Source of the DNA: CAVXZE01 sp964615365
GTDB lineage: Bacteria > Myxococcota_A > UBA9160 > UBA6930
Assembly: GCA_964615365.1 (NCBI GenBank)
Contig: CAZTOU010000018.1
Coordinates: 1 to 64,000, forward strand
Length of the DNA stretch: 64,000 nt
Direction: 5' to 3'
The notes beneath the pieces are model-generated. The model did not search any database and had not been told where the DNA came from. It worked only from the letters and a program-made list of their open reading frames with translations. The position numbers and the translations under genes were made by a program. Shown here one piece after another: positions 8,261-15,810 of the stretch (its first letter is position 1; the number at the start of each line of letters is the position of its first letter).

Positions 8261-9328
8261 CTAGTCCCTCCGCACCGGCGGAGTCTCACACTCACCTCTC
8301 GTACTCGCCAGGAGATCGAGGGCTGCATCGGCTACCGCATCGGGGGGGATCACCCTCATGCAGGTCGCCGCAGCGCAGCCCCGGCGGCAGGGATTGCAGT
8401 GGATCTGCACCCGAACGGTTCGGGAAGGGGCGCTCGGATACGGCGCGTTCTCGACCGGATCGGTGGGCCCCAGGATCTGGACGACGGGGGTCCCGACCAG
8501 GGAAGCCACGTGCATCGGACCGGTATCCCCGCCGATGTAGAGGCGCGAGAGCGAGAAGAGCGCGGCCAGGTCGGTCAGCGACGGCGTGTCCGGAGCGACC
8601 CGAGCGGCGCCGCCCGAGGCGGCGACGATGGCTGCCGCGAAGGCGCGGTCATCGCGAGCGGGACCGCAGCTGACCACCGAGGCGATCCCCTCCCGATCGG
8701 CCAGGGCCCGCGCCACCGCGGCGTAGCCGGCCACCGTGTAGCGCTTGTGGGGCGTGGCGTCGCTGGTTCCCGGGTGGATCGCGACCGGTGCCGGCCCCGG
8801 CCCCAGGGCCTTCCCCACCCGCTCGAGGGCCTTCGGATCCAGGCGCAGCGGCCGCGGGTCGGGATCCGACTGGAGGGCCAGGAAGCGCACCAGAGCCTGG
8901 TTTCGCTCGAAGCGGCTGATCCTCCGCGGATCGATCCGGGCGCGATCGGTCGCGAACAGGAATGCCAACTCGCGGGCGAAGGGACGCGCGTAGGTGACGC
9001 GTCGGCGCGCCCCGGAGAGACGCCCCAGGATTCCGCTCTTCAGAATCGAGTGGAAGTCGAGGACCAGATCGAAGTGGTGGGCCCGAAGCTCCCGGAGGAA
9101 GCGGCGGGCGACCCGCCCGGCGCTCACCAGGTGCCATCCCCGCAGAGAGTCCCGGAGCGGACCCCGGGGAAACAGGATCACCTCGTCGACCCAGGGCTGC
9201 CCCTCCACGACGCTCGCGGAGGCGGGCTCGAGCAGCCAGGCGATGTGGGAGCCGGGGTAGGCACCGCGCAGGGAGGAGACCGCGGGAAGCGTTCGCACCA
9301 CGTCGCCCACGGCTCCGAGGCGAATCAC
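8261..9328 (-). CDS. Glycosyltransferase family 9 (heptosyltransferase I-like)
   Basis: Second GT9 enzyme, probably an inner-core heptosyltransferase (WaaC-like). Visible motifs are RLGAVGDVVRTLPAV at the N-terminus, VAIHPGTSDATPHKRY, and GGDTGPMHVASLVGTPVV with GPTDP. The start is uncertain. The frame is open far upstream but that part is antisense to lptF; the only conventional start codon in the non-coding gap is a GTG at 9328, giving 355 residues that begin MIRLGAVGDVV. This lacks two or three residues of the usual first strand (RILV), so a rarer start slightly upstream is possible. It is the first gene of the minus operon and is divergent from lptF across about 100 bp. Confidence 0.8.
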   Translation of the reverse strand: MIRLGAVGDVVRTLPAVSSLRGAYPGSHIAWLLEPASASVVEGQPWVDEVILFPRGPLRDSLRGWHLVSAGRVARRFLRELRAHHFDLVLDFHSILKSGILGRLSGARRRVTYARPFARELAFLFATDRARIDPRRISRFERNQALVRFLALQSDPDPRPLRLDPKALERVGKALGPGPAPVAIHPGTSDATPHKRYTVAGYAAVARALADREGIASVVSCGPARDDRAFAAAIVAASGGAARVAPDTPSLTDLAALFSLSRLYIGGDTGPMHVASLVGTPVVQILGPTDPVENAPYPSAPSRTVRVQIHCNPCRRGCAAATCMRVIPPDAVADAALDLLASTRGECETPPVRRD

Positions 9329-9427
9329 GAGAATCCGATCGGCCTGCGGGAGGTCGGAGAGTGGATTCGTGCAGGTGGCGATGACGAGCCTCGCGGAGGG
9401 GGATTCCCCCGGGTAGGATAGTCTGCC

Positions 9428-10567
9428 ATGCGGGCACCGCGCATCCTCTCCCTGTACGTCCTCCGAGAGATCCTGCTCTACGCCGGGCTCGGCCTGCTGG
9501 TGATCGGATCGATTCTGGTCACCCAGAACCTGCTTCGGCGGCTCGATGACCTGGCCACTCTGGGGTTCGGCGCCGCCGATACCTTGGCAATCCTGGGCTG
9601 CGTGGTGGGGATGCTCACCGGCTACGCCGTTCCCATCGCCTTCCTGTTCGGCGTCCTGGTCGCCGTCGGCCGGATCTCCGCGGACTCCGAGGTCACGGCC
9701 ATGCGCACCCTTGGAATCAGCCTCGGTCAGTTCGCGATTCCCTCCCTTCTGCTGGCTCTGCTCACCTCCGCCGCCACCGGCGTGCTGCTCTCCGAGGTGG
9801 AGCCGCTGGGGCGCAGCCGGCTCCGGTCCGTCTTCAACGAGATCGCCGCCCGAGGCGGAATCATCGAGGCCGGGAACTTCAACCGGCTCGATCGAGCCGA
9901 GCGGCGTCTGCTCTTCGTGGAGGGGCGCGACGAGCAGAACCAGCTCACCGGCGTCCTGATCTCGGACCGCACCGACCCGACCCAACCCTTCACCGTCGTC
10001 GCGGAGCGCGGGCACTTCTCCTTCGACTCGGAGACCGCGAGCGCCCATCTCAGGCTCCAGGAGGGGGACATCCACTTCGAATCCGGCGACGACGCGCAGG
10101 ATCAATACCGGCGTATTTCCTTCACGGACTTCGACTACGCCGTCGACATGAGCGAGATCCTCGGCTCCGGCCCCTCGCGGGTCCCGCCCAAGGAGATGCG
10201 CACCGGGAGAATCCTCGAGGTGCTGGAGTACTTCGACACCCACGGCCGGCCGCCCAGAGAGGTGCGGGTCAAGGCGAAGGAGCGCTACGAGGTCCAGCTC
10301 CACCGCCGGCTCGCGCTCCCGGTGGCTCCTCTGCTCTTCGCGCTGATCGGGATTCCGTTGGGTCTGCGCCGCTCCAAGGGCGCGCGGTCGTGGGGTGTGC
10401 TGATCTGCGTGGGGCTGGTCTTCGTCTACTACTCGCTGCTGTCCTTTGGAAGCCTGCTGGCGAAGGACGGCACGCTCTCCGCGGCCGTGGCCATGTGGCT
10501 GCCGAATACCGCCTTTGCGGTCATCGCGATACCTCTGCTGTATCGCGCGCGCCGTGCAGAAATCTGA
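9428..10567 (+). CDS. lptF: LPS export permease LptF/LptG family
   Basis: Inner-membrane permease of the LptBFG ABC transporter, which extracts LPS from the inner membrane and pushes it along the Lpt bridge. The 379-residue protein has the family layout: three N-terminal membrane segments starting YVLREILLYAGLGLLVIGS, a periplasmic beta-rich region (about 120-280), and three C-terminal segments beginning after LHRRLALPVAPLLFALIGIP, the conserved YjgP/YjgQ motif. ATG start at 9428 lies just after a TAGGAT that could be a -10 element. Only one permease of the usual LptF/LptG pair is here; the choice of F over G is tentative. It is followed after 31 bp by a KdkA-like kinase. Confidence 0.85.
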   Translation: MRAPRILSLYVLREILLYAGLGLLVIGSILVTQNLLRRLDDLATLGFGAADTLAILGCVVGMLTGYAVPIAFLFGVLVAVGRISADSEVTAMRTLGISLGQFAIPSLLLALLTSAATGVLLSEVEPLGRSRLRSVFNEIAARGGIIEAGNFNRLDRAERRLLFVEGRDEQNQLTGVLISDRTDPTQPFTVVAERGHFSFDSETASAHLRLQEGDIHFESGDDAQDQYRRISFTDFDYAVDMSEILGSGPSRVPPKEMRTGRILEVLEYFDTHGRPPREVRVKAKERYEVQLHRRLALPVAPLLFALIGIPLGLRRSKGARSWGVLICVGLVFVYYSLLSFGSLLAKDGTLSAAVAMWLPNTAFAVIAIPLLYRARRAEI

Positions 10568-10598
10568 GGCCGCACCGCCGGGGTTCCGCTGTCTCTCG

Positions 10599-11396
10599 AT
10601 GGGTCGCGTCTCCCTCGTCGTCGATCCCGCCCTGGAGGAGGCGCTGCGCAGCCTCTCCCTGGATTCCCCCGGCGCGATCGATCGGCTCTTCGCCCGTAGC
10701 GGCGGCGCCACGGGTCGCGCCGAGACCGCCCTGGTCGAACCGCCGGGATCGACGGACAAGCTGGTGCTTCGCCGTCTCCTTCACGGCGGCCTGCTCGGGC
10801 CGCTCTTCGGCTCGGCCTTTCTCGGGCTCCGCAGACCGCTTCGCGAGCTTCGCGTGACGGCTCTGCTCCGGAGTGCCGGAGCGCCGGTCCCCCGGCCGGC
10901 CCTGGCGCTGGGAAGAAGGATCGCAGGTCCCTTCTGGGAGGCCGTGGTGGGCACCTATCTCGAGCCCGACGCCGTGGACGCGCTGTCCTTTCTCGAATCC
11001 GCGCCGGAGCCTCCCCGATTGCTGCGGGTCGCCGAGGCGGTGGGAAGCGCGGTACGCCGCTTTCACGACCAGGGAGGCCGGCATGCCGACCTCCACGTGA
11101 AGAATCTGCTGGTCCGTGAAAGAGACGGCTCCGCCGAGTGCATCGTCATCGACCTGGACAAGGCCCGGATCACTCCCGGCCTCACTCCAGGCGAGCGAAT
11201 GGCGCAGATCATGCGCCTGTTCCGGTCTCTCTTGAAGCGAGGCGTGTTGGAACGCGTGGGCTCGCGGGGCTGCTCTCGGTTCTTCACCGCCTACTGCCGC
11301 GACGATCGGCCGCTGCGGCGAGCCCTCTGGAAACGAGTCGACCGGGAGCTCCGAAAGGTCGCGATCCACAAGCTCGGCTACGGGCGGCCGCAGTAG
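10599..11396 (+). CDS. Lipopolysaccharide kinase, KdkA/InaA family (Kdo kinase-like)
   Basis: Protein-kinase-fold small-molecule kinase of 265 residues, likely phosphorylating Kdo or an inner-core sugar of LPS. The catalytic loop HADLHVKN is at 162-169 and the metal-binding IDLDKA at 184-189 (D185 in place of the DFG Asp). The ATG at 10599 is used; an in-frame GTG near 10554 overlaps lptF and would add about 15 residues. The last 13 codons (VAIHKLGYGRPQ and stop) belong to a sequence that recurs 3.3 kb away at 14654-14693 next to lpxK. This indicates that kdkA and lpxK were once direct convergent neighbours. Confidence 0.82.
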   Translation: MGRVSLVVDPALEEALRSLSLDSPGAIDRLFARSGGATGRAETALVEPPGSTDKLVLRRLLHGGLLGPLFGSAFLGLRRPLRELRVTALLRSAGAPVPRPALALGRRIAGPFWEAVVGTYLEPDAVDALSFLESAPEPPRLLRVAEAVGSAVRRFHDQGGRHADLHVKNLLVRERDGSAECIVIDLDKARITPGLTPGERMAQIMRLFRSLLKRGVLERVGSRGCSRFFTAYCRDDRPLRRALWKRVDRELRKVAIHKLGYGRPQ

Positions 11397-11450
11397 CGAA
11401 CCGCTGAGAAACGCGGGCTAGGCGACTTCCGTTAGCGCTGCATCGCGGCC
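11357..11450. repeat. Left copy of imperfect direct repeat (kdkA tail + lpxK tail remnant)
   Basis: The 40 nt at 11357-11396, which end kdkA, match 14654-14693 at 36 of 40 positions. After a short variable stretch, 11418-11450 match 14710-14742 at 28 of 33. On the minus strand the second block reads GRDAALTEVA followed by a stop, the C-terminus of LpxK (GRDAALTELA in the intact gene). Homology stops abruptly beyond this, so it is a remnant of an lpxK 3' end. The differences in that block are mostly synonymous. Together with the right copy it brackets a 3.3-kb accessory segment. Confidence 0.85.
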
Positions 11451-11574
11451 AAGTGGCACAAGCGGGTCTCGCCAACGTCCGATAACGTCGAATCTGTAGA
11501 CTCCCGCGCAGAGATTGGCAATGCGGGTGTGTTCTCTCCCAGGTAGCGCCAGCAGGCGGTCGGCGGCTTTTGCC

Positions 11575-12952
11575 ATGCGCAGAACAGATGTGATTCCGGG
11601 CATTTTCCTCTGCCTCACCTGCGCGGTCTCGTTGCTGCCGGTGTGGGCATGCGGCGGAGGAACCGAAGGCGGCGCCACGGCCCGCAACCTGATCCTGATC
11701 TCCATCTGACACCCTCAGGGCGGACCATCTGGGGTGCTACGGGTACGCCCGGGACACTTCGCCCGAACTCGACCGGGTAGCCAGGACGGGGGTTCTCTTC
11801 GAGGACGCTTCGGCAGCGGCTTCGTGGACGTTGCCCGCGCACATGTCGATCCTCACCGGCCTGTACACGCGGACTCACGGACTGGACGGTCTACGGAAGG
11901 CCGCACGGACGGACCTGCCGCTTCTCGCCGAAGTCCTGGCCGAGAACGGCTTCTCCACCGGCGCGTTCGTCAACGTGCGTCTGCTCGATGCGAAGCGCGG
12001 CTTCGGCGGCGGCTTCCAGGTCTACGAGAGGATACGGAACGTCGGGCGTCCTCGCGGATCCACCCCACGGATGATCAAGGAGGCGAGCGAGTGGATTCGC
12101 AGCCAACGCGGAGGGCGCTTCTTCTTGTTTCTTCACCTGTTCGATGTGCACAGCGATTTCGACGCGCAGCCGCGTTACCAGGTCCTGTTCTCGCACGACT
12201 ACGCTGGCAGCGTCGACGGCTCCACGGCCCAGCTCAAGGCCTATCGAAGGGGCCAGCTGGCGGAGACCTGGGACGAGGACGATGCCCGTCGGCTGCGGGA
12301 TCTCTACGACGCGGGCATCCGGCAGCTGGACGATCAACTGGTCGGCTTCTTCCGATTCCTGGACCAGCAGGGGATCGCGAAGCAGACGCTCGTGGTCGTC
12401 ACGTCCGACCACGGCGAGGAACTCCTGGACCACGGCGACGTGCTTCACGGGAGATCGCTCCACGAGGAACTCGTCCACGTGCCGCTGATCATGAGCGGCC
12501 CCGGAGTCCCCGCCGGGCTGCGTGTCTCGGGTGCCGCGTCCCACGTGGACATCGTGCCGACGGCGCTCGCGCTGCTCGGCATCGCGATCCCGCCCGATCT
12601 GGATGGTCGGGATCTGAGCCCGGCCTTGCGGGCGCCCTCGCGCTGGGAGTCGAATCGGCCCGTCTTCGCCGAGGCGGACCTCTGGATGGCCATGGAGGAG
12701 GGCAACTTCAGGCGGTCGGTGCGCATGGAACGCTTCAAGCTGCACTACGATCACCTGACGGGATCGAAGACCGTCTTCGATCTGGAGAAGGGCCCGGCCG
12801 AGAGCAACGACGTCTCCCAGGACGAGCCGGCCCGCACCCGGGCGCTCTGGAGCGAGCTCGAGCGGTTCATGCAATCCAGCCAATCGGTCGAGGAGACGCT
12901 GGAGCTCTCTCCCGAAGAGCTGGAGCGCCTGGAAGCACTCGGCTACATGTGA
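11575..12952 (+). pseudogene. Sulfatase-like hydrolase lipoprotein, frameshifted
   Basis: Alkaline-phosphatase-superfamily (sulfatase-like) hydrolase split by one extra base. Frame 1 runs from ATG 11575 through a lipoprotein-type signal (hydrophobic core, then VWAC) to NLILISI and a TGA at 11707-11709. Reading from 11708 instead restores DTLRADHLGCYGYARDTSPELD and the rest of the protein to the stop at 12952. Core motifs follow: TLPAHMSILTGL, SDHGEELLDHGDVLHG and a C-terminal LEALGY. The position of the formylglycine Cys of true sulfatases is Thr (TLPAH), so a Thr nucleophile is likely and sulfate esters need not be the substrate. The break may be a real mutation, an assembly error, or a +1 shift at ATC-TGA-C; no internal Shine-Dalgarno is seen. 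Confidence 0.75.
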
Positions 12953-12965
12953 AGTCTGGAATTGA

Positions 12966-13018
12966 CCCGGTCTTGTGGACACCTCAGGGGCTAGCATTGA
13001 GGTGCCCACAAGATCGGG
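12966..13018. repeat. Long inverted repeat, possible IS-end relic or terminator
   Basis: Two 21-nt arms (12966-12986 and 12998-13018) pair at 19 of 21 positions around an 11-nt loop, 13 bp after the sulfatase stop. The arms contain TTGTGGACACCTCA and its complement form. The sequence is reminiscent of the start of some IS3-type elements, but no transposase remains, so that reading is weak. It could equally act as a terminator for the sulfatase transcript, although no T-run follows. A triple tandem AAAGGCA occurs further on at 13104-13124. Confidence 0.45.
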
Positions 13019-13161
13019 GAAGTCCACGTCGCGTTGAAGAAGAACGTGACATCCCAATGAAAGCCGCCTCGCCACCACACCGCCTGAGTCAGCTCGACCC
13101 CGAAAAGGCAAAAGGCAAAAGGCAACGCCATCCCTGTTGAAATTCGCGGCGCTCGGACCCG

Positions 13162-13180
13162 GGCACGCCACAGGCGTGCC
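13162..13180. repeat. REP-like GC hairpin, copy 1
   Basis: A perfect 8-bp stem GGCACGCC/GGCGTGCC with a 3-nt loop lies between the convergent ends of the sulfatase pseudogene and the alcohol dehydrogenase. The same stem, embedded in similar flanks (CGGACC before, GCGGG after), occurs at 24848-24866 in another intergenic gap. Two copies within 12 kb, both at gene ends, suggest a dispersed palindromic element that may terminate or stabilise transcripts. Confidence 0.5.
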
Positions 13181-13188
13181 AGCGGGTT

Positions 13189-14394
13189 TCAGGTCAGCAT
13201 GCCGCGAACCAGCGTCTCGCACTGCTCCTGGTCCATGTACCTCGGCACCGCGTAGGTGCCGTGGGCCTCGGCGAGGGCGCGTTCGGCGATGGTGGGAATG
13301 TCCGGAGCGCGAAGCGCATCCAGGCCTTCCGGGATCTGCATGTGCCGGTTCAGCTCGCGGATCTCCGCGATGAACCGACCGGCCAGCTCGCGGTCACCCT
13401 CTCCCTTCGTACCGAGCTCCGCAACGGCGGCGAGCTCGGCGAGCCGCGATGCCGCCGCCGGTGCGGAGTAGTCCAGCACGTGCGGCAGGATGATGGCGTT
13501 GGCCAGCCCGTGGGGCGTGTGATACATGCCGCCGAAGTTGTGAGCGATGGCGTGCACGTAGCCGACCAGGGCGCGAGTGAAGGCCAGGCCCGCATAGGTG
13601 GAGGCGAGCGCCATGCCCTGCCGCGCTTCCCGGTCGGAACCATCGTCGTAGGCGCGTCTCAGATGACGGAAGATGAGTCGCACGGCAGCCCTCGCGAAGC
13701 CGTCGGTCTCTGCGTTGGCGATCGTGGAGACGTAGGCCTCGACGGCGTGCGTCAGGGCGTCGATGCCGGTGGCTGCGGTGATCGCCGGCGGCAGGCCGAG
13801 CATCAGGTCCGGATCCAGGGCCGCCATCTGCGGGACCAGCTTCGGGTCGGCGACGGCCCACTTCCGGCGCGCCTGCGTGTCCGTGACGATCGCCGCGACC
13901 GTGACCTCCGAGCCGGTACCCGCCGTGGTCGGCACCGCGAAATGGGGCAGCAGCGCCCCGCGGATCTTGAAGTTGCCGATCAGCTTCTCGATCGGCTTGC
14001 GCGTCGACGCCCGCGCCACGATCACCTTTGCCGCGTCGATCGGCGAGCCGCCGCCCACCGACAGGACGGCCTCGGAGCGGGTCTCGTCGAACAGCGCGAG
14101 CCCGGCCTCCACCTGGGCGTAGCTGGGGTTCGGCTCGACGCCATCGTAGACCGAGCAGTCGACGCCCGCGTCCTTCAGTGCCGCGAGCATCGGCTCGACC
14201 AGGCCGAGCTTCATCAGCACGGCATCAGTGACCACGAGCAGGCGACGCGTACCCATCTCGGCGATCGTCCGGCACAGCTGCTGGGAGGAGCCGGGGCCGG
14301 TGAACAAAAGCGGCCGCGGCAACTTCAGCACGGTGAGCAGCCCATTCGTCAGAAACACGCTGGTGCGGTAGAACGGCCTCTTCCAGGTACTCAT
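13189..14394 (-). CDS. Iron-containing (group III) alcohol dehydrogenase
   Basis: NAD(P)-dependent Fe-ADH of 401 residues that oxidises alcohols or reduces aldehydes in the cytoplasm. It has the nucleotide-binding SVGGGSPIDAAK, the PTTAGTGSE motif, and metal ligands in GIDALTHAVEAY (Asp, His) and GYVHAIAHNFGGMYHTPHG (His residues). Length is normal and no lesion is visible. ATG start at 14394. It is the only intact gene in the repeat-flanked segment 11397-14709 and has no functional link to the LPS genes on both sides, which supports its arrival by insertion. The substrate cannot be predicted. Confidence 0.88.
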   Translation of the reverse strand: MSTWKRPFYRTSVFLTNGLLTVLKLPRPLLFTGPGSSQQLCRTIAEMGTRRLLVVTDAVLMKLGLVEPMLAALKDAGVDCSVYDGVEPNPSYAQVEAGLALFDETRSEAVLSVGGGSPIDAAKVIVARASTRKPIEKLIGNFKIRGALLPHFAVPTTAGTGSEVTVAAIVTDTQARRKWAVADPKLVPQMAALDPDLMLGLPPAITAATGIDALTHAVEAYVSTIANAETDGFARAAVRLIFRHLRRAYDDGSDREARQGMALASTYAGLAFTRALVGYVHAIAHNFGGMYHTPHGLANAIILPHVLDYSAPAAASRLAELAAVAELGTKGEGDRELAGRFIAEIRELNRHMQIPEGLDALRAPDIPTIAERALAEAHGTYAVPRYMDQEQCETLVRGMLT

Positions 14395-14709
14395 ACGATT
14401 CGTCTCCCTTCTCTGCAGCGCGGCGGTTGCGACAAGAATCCGGGCGGGCAGCGAGCTCCACTCGGATCCGAATCGGCAACTCCCCCGAGTGCCGTGGGTT
14501 GCCCCGAGTAGCTTAGGCGACGTGGCCGACCCGGTCTGCGGCGACCTCCGGGCGACCCGGCGTCGCTGCCACGTGAGCATGGGCCGCCGCAGCCTTCGCA
14601 GCGGACGCGGAAAAAGCCCCAGCAGAGAAGGCCGCAGTCGAGGAAGACGCGGAGGTCGCGATCCACCGGCTCGGCTACCGGCAGCCGCAGTAGCCGGTGA
14701 GATGCGGGT
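14395..14709. other. Non-coding gap with the kdkA tail remnant
   Basis: No credible gene is seen in these 315 bases. The first ~260 bp upstream of the alcohol dehydrogenase should hold its promoter, but no convincing -35/-10 pair was recognised. From 14654 the sequence becomes the right copy of the kdkA tail (VAIHRLGYRQPQ, stop at 14691-14693). The frame just upstream (EKAAVEEDAE) no longer resembles the kinase, so only the last 13 codons are duplicated. Confidence 0.6.
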
Positions 14710-14742
14710 CTAAGCGAGTTCCGTGAGTGCTGCGTCGCGGCC
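14654..14742. repeat. Right copy of imperfect direct repeat (kdkA tail remnant + lpxK 3' end)
   Basis: Mirror situation of the left copy. Here 14654-14693 is an orphan kdkA 3' end, while 14710-14742 is the genuine 3' end of lpxK. The two copies share the order kdkA stop, short spacer, lpxK stop, which is the expected arrangement of two adjacent convergent genes. Sequence between the copies therefore looks inserted, with the junction sequence duplicated. Confidence 0.85.
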
Positions 14743-15810
14743 GATCGGCTTCTCGCGCAGCCGATCCTCGAGCCACTCGCAGAGGGGGCCCGGCTCTTCC
14801 ACGACCATCTCGATGGAGAGCACGCGCACGTCGGCCTTCCCCACCCAGGACGGCAGGATCTTCACCGCATCCTTCTCGGTGGTGAGCCAGACCGGTGCTT
14901 CCTCCTCGAGGCCGAGGAGATCGCGCTCCCGATAGCGGTGGTGGTCGCGGAAGCATCGCTCGCGGATCACGCGCGCTCCCAGGGATTCGACGGTGCGGCG
15001 AAAGGAGCCCGGCTGGGCGATGCCGGACAGGAGCCCCACCTCGAGACCCGCGAGACTCTGGGGGGGGCCGCACTCCGCGCCGGTGAGCTGGCGAAGCGCG
15101 ACCGGGTGGCGCCTAGCTGCGACGCGAAGCGCGTCCGGCGCGAGCCGGTCGAGAAGAGCCTGGTCTGCTTCGTGCAGCGGACCGTCGATGACCACCAGAG
15201 CGTCCGCCAGGCGCAGCGCTCCCGGGAACTCCCGGAGCGGTCCCCGGGGAACCACCCGGCGGTTCCCGAGACCGGCATTCCCGTCGAAGCAGAGGAGATC
15301 CAGATCCCGAGCCAGCCGGTGGTGGTGGAATCCGTCGTCGAGGACGAGAATCTGCGCGCCGAACGCCGCGACCGCCCGCATCCCCACCACGTCGCGATGG
15401 TGTCCCACCAGGACCGGAACCCCGGGTGCGTGGGCCGCGAGCAGGATCGGCTCATCCCCGGCCGCCTCGGCGCTGCTGCTCAGGAACCGCCCGTCGGAAA
15501 CCACCTCGACCGGCTCCCGACCCCGGCGACCGTAGCCGCGGCTGGCGAGCACCACGCGATGGCCGCGCTGGTGGAGCGCCTTCGCGACCCACGCGGCCAT
15601 CGGAGTCTTCCCCGAGCCGCCGACCACGAGGTTCCCGACGCTCAGCACGCGACACCCGAGCTGGGTGCGCCGGAGCAGTCCACGAGCGTAGAGAGCGCGG
15701 TGGACGCGGGCCCCAATCCCGTAGGCGAGGGAGAGCAGGTCGAGAGGCAGGAGCGCCAGTCGCCGCGCCGCGGACTCGTCGTGCAGATCGAACCAGCGCG
15801 GACGCCTCAT
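14710..15810 (-). CDS. lpxK: Tetraacyldisaccharide 4'-kinase
   Basis: Phosphorylates the 4' position of the lipid A disaccharide at the cytoplasmic face of the inner membrane. The 366-residue protein has an N-terminal amphipathic/hydrophobic stretch (LLPLDLLSLAYGIGARV), the Walker A GGSGKT at 64-69, SRGYGR, and the lipid-kinase motif LDDGFHHHRLARDLDLL. ATG start at 15810 overlaps the waaA stop as ATGA. It is the last gene of the bamA-lpx operon. Its C-terminal GRDAALTELA codons are duplicated as a remnant at 11418-11450. Confidence 0.92.
   Translation of the reverse strand: MRRPRWFDLHDESAARRLALLPLDLLSLAYGIGARVHRALYARGLLRRTQLGCRVLSVGNLVVGGSGKTPMAAWVAKALHQRGHRVVLASRGYGRRGREPVEVVSDGRFLSSSAEAAGDEPILLAAHAPGVPVLVGHHRDVVGMRAVAAFGAQILVLDDGFHHHRLARDLDLLCFDGNAGLGNRRVVPRGPLREFPGALRLADALVVIDGPLHEADQALLDRLAPDALRVAARRHPVALRQLTGAECGPPQSLAGLEVGLLSGIAQPGSFRRTVESLGARVIRERCFRDHHRYRERDLLGLEEEAPVWLTTEKDAVKILPSWVGKADVRVLSIEMVVEEPGPLCEWLEDRLREKPIGRDAALTELA

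Noticed and set aside
9329..10759. 5' extension of the second GT9 gene to 832 codons
   Set aside because: The added part is antisense to lptF and has no sequence features of a glycosyltransferase; the gene is taken to start in the divergent gap.
11418..11705. Minus-strand frame of 95 codons ending GRDAALTEVA
   Set aside because: Only the final ten residues match LpxK; the rest overlaps the sulfatase 5' end and shows no family, so it is treated as a remnant.
11707..11709. Selenocysteine reading of the TGA in the sulfatase gene
   Set aside because: Reading through TGA keeps the wrong frame; only a +1 shift restores the motifs, so Sec insertion cannot explain it.
13104..13124. CRISPR-like repeat
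   Set aside because: The three AAAGGCA units are 7 nt, directly tandem, without spacers and with no cas genes near.
14574..14693. Short Ala/Glu-rich frame ending VAIHRLGYRQPQ as a gene
   Set aside because: It has no start codon with a ribosome site after an in-frame stop, and only its last 13 codons match kdkA; it is a duplicated tail.
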